Of a stretch of 64,000 nucleotides of DNA, positions 62,051-64,000 are shown piece after piece. Location: positions 878,457 to 942,456 of the forward strand of contig JABBOT010000036.1 in assembly GCA_016165875.1 (NCBI GenBank). The letters run 5' to 3'. The stretch comes from Acanthopleura granulata (taxonomy: Eukaryota > Mollusca > Polyplacophora > Chitonida > Chitonidae). The notes beneath the pieces were generated by a model that saw only the letters and a program-made list of their open reading frames with translations, was not told where the DNA came from and made no database searches. Both the position numbers and the translations under genes were made by a program. Within the stretch, counting starts at the first letter, position 1, and the number at the start of each line of letters is the position of its first letter.

Positions 62051-62767
62051 TGTGTAATGTAGATTAAAATACATATATCGTAGTACTAAATTTCAATTCT
62101 AATTGTCCTGACTGCATTTCGTGAAACCAAGATGAGCCAGGGTTTATGTGTGTGTGTGGTGTGTGTGTGTGTGTGTGGAGGGGGGGGGGGGGGTTGGTGG
62201 TGGTGGATAAAAATACCCCGTCATCTCATAACGTGATCAATCTAATATTTCTGAATACATTTTTTGTTTCCAGTTTATACAAATTGGGGAACTTTAATTT
62301 TCTTTATTTATCGATTCTGCGCATGATGTCTACTCTTTTTAAATTTAGTCTTAAACAATGCAATAAAACTATATCTGTGGAGTGTAAACACGAGAGGGCC
62401 CCGGTTATGATTTTTAACTGGTCCACGATGGTCATTTGAAGACGAAAGTTTTACACTTGAGTTTTGTCAAGACACACTGTATTTTTAATTACGGGCTGAA
62501 ATTACATGAAAATTTCATGAATAAAAGACCTTTGCTGCGGTGTTGAGGTGTACCCCTGTCGCCTCATATCGCATTAGTGTCCTTTTTCTGATCATTAGTG
62601 TTTAACATCCGGGTAATGAGCCGTCTAGTGGATACGCTTGTTTTGAGCGAAAGCTGTCAGGAATCGTCTTTTTTTTCTCTTGTTTTTTATTGCAACAAAT
62701 ATTTGCCAATATACAATTCAGTATATAATACAATGTACATTGCAATACAATATGCAATGTAATTTTG
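62051..62767. other. Non-coding stretch with a GT/G-rich microsatellite
   Basis: A (GT)n run and a 14-base G run lie at about 62146-62195. No gene is recognised. Confidence 0.55.
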
Positions 62768-63283
62768 AAAAAGATACACTACACTAGACATTACACTCCT
62801 GATTATTGTTTGTAGATATACATATGCAAATGATTAAACACCTTCAGATAGATTACCTCATTTCTGATACCACTCATGCAGGGAAAAGAATCCGAGCACG
62901 ACGAAAGAAACAAAATACTTACACTTGAACAGAAACATAAAAAGATACACTACACTACACATTCCGGTCGTGATTAGTGTTTGTACATATACATATACAA
63001 ATGATTAAACACCTTCAGATAGATTAACTCATTTCTGATACCACTCATACAGGCAAATGAATCTGAGCACGACGAAAAAACCAAATTACTTACACTTCAA
63101 CAGAAACATAAAAAGATACACTACACTACACATTCCGGTCGTGATTAGTGTTTGTACATATACATATACAAATGATTAAACACCTTCAGATAGATTAACT
63201 CATTTCTGATACCATTCATACAGGAAAATTAATCTGAGCACGACGGAAAAACCAAACTACTTACACTTGAAGAGAAGCATGGA
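62768..63283. repeat. 171-bp tandem repeat, 3 copies
   Basis: Copies start at about 62771, 62942 and 63113, exactly 171 bp apart. Shared blocks are 'aagatacactacacta', 'aaatgattaaacaccttcag' and 'aatctgagcacgacgaaaaa'. Copies 2 and 3 are nearly identical; copy 1 is more diverged. No frame stays open. Confidence 0.95.
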
Positions 63284-64000
63284 CAGAAAACCATTTTACT
63301 CATCTGCTATTATTAATTAGTAAGTTTTTTCAGTAAAATAATGTAATTTCCATTTCTTGTTGAATTTCACTGTGTCATCGTTAAGTTTAACCATAATCTT
63401 TTCAATTTTGTACTGTCCTTGAAATAGGTATGTTATCGAGTTAATGTTAAGAGTCCTATTTTTGAATTTATTATATGTATTTCTTAGATTGTGTGGTAAG
63501 AGTATTTAGTAGACATTCCTCTCTCCCCCTTCAATCATAAATCTTGCCTTTGTTTGATGTAAGCTTGGGCTTACAAGGCTTTTGTTTTGACAGTCGTGGC
63601 AACACATCTCCGAATCATTATTCTTAACTTTGAAAAACTATTTCACAGTGGCGTTTTGTTTGACATGTTAAGCTTGTCTGCACTGTTCACCATGATGTTA
63701 CGGAAGGCAAATGGCTATATATTACGTTATTTAGGAAAGCCTGTGGCAACTGCAGAGGAAACACGGATGCAGCAGAAAATCCTCAAAATGACAGCAAACA
63801 GCTGACGTCATCCTTTTAACCTATTCGCACTGAAAACCCTATACCCGATTTTCATGTTTAATAACATCTAGCTGCGAGGGAGAAAGACTTTAGCGGTGGT
63901 GCCAATACCTACAATAATGTCGGCTTCTGCTTACACGGCCGCTTACACTGCATTTCAGTGTGGGTTTTACACTGATTTATGTCTATCTACAATCATGTAA
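63284..64000. other. Right edge, no recognised gene
   Basis: A plus frame at 63587-63805 (72 codons) has no recognisable domain and no clear splice context. Otherwise AT-rich unique sequence. Confidence 0.5.

Noticed and set aside
62768..63283. Relation of the 171-bp unit to primate alpha satellite
   Set aside because: Only the length matches; the sequence is unrelated and the organism is not a vertebrate.

Overview
The window is AT-rich, intron-rich animal DNA, with small exons separated by long introns, many tRNA-derived SINEs, many minisatellites and several decayed DNA transposons. The most frequent SINE has the 'cgacggcggccagcattatgg' type of central domain. From memory this, and a second SINE at 51221-51549, are abundant in molluscs, so a mollusc or other lophotrochozoan is the best guess. 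No rRNA, functional tRNA, CRISPR or operon-like structure is visible.

Region 1 (1-7.5 kb, minus strand) holds one well-supported gene, a single-pass immunoglobulin-superfamily receptor. Six coding exons can be joined with correct splice sites and matching phase-1 junctions: signal peptide start, V-like Ig, two further Ig domains, transmembrane helix, and a cytoplasmic tail that runs off the left edge. Region 2 (18.1-20.5 kb, minus) holds three ankyrin-repeat exons of exactly 99 bp each, part of a gene whose ends are not visible. Region 3 (31.4-32.3 kb, minus) is an intact intronless FkbM-type methyltransferase with an N-terminal membrane anchor. These are the only host genes I support with confidence.

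The rest is largely mobile-element debris. At 23.3-26.7 kb (minus) lie pieces of an unidentified element with membrane-type ORFs, broken by stops and interrupted by a 50-bp minisatellite. At 27.1-27.9 kb (minus) is the C-terminal half of a P-element/THAP9-like transposase flanked by a 195-bp direct repeat. At 35.5-38.2 kb is a Polinton/Maverick relic: a retroviral-type integrase (plus) and a protein-primed B-family DNA polymerase (minus), both full of stops and frameshifts, meeting tail to tail 34 bp apart. A younger SINE sits inside the polymerase with a 16-bp target-site duplication.

From 40.2 to 48.8 kb the sequence is a diverged tandem segmental duplication; both copies end in the same 31-bp minisatellite. 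From 49 kb to the right edge I see SINEs, short tandem arrays (21-bp, 99-bp, 171-bp units), an 84-bp direct repeat pair 1.8 kb apart, and no convincing coding exon.
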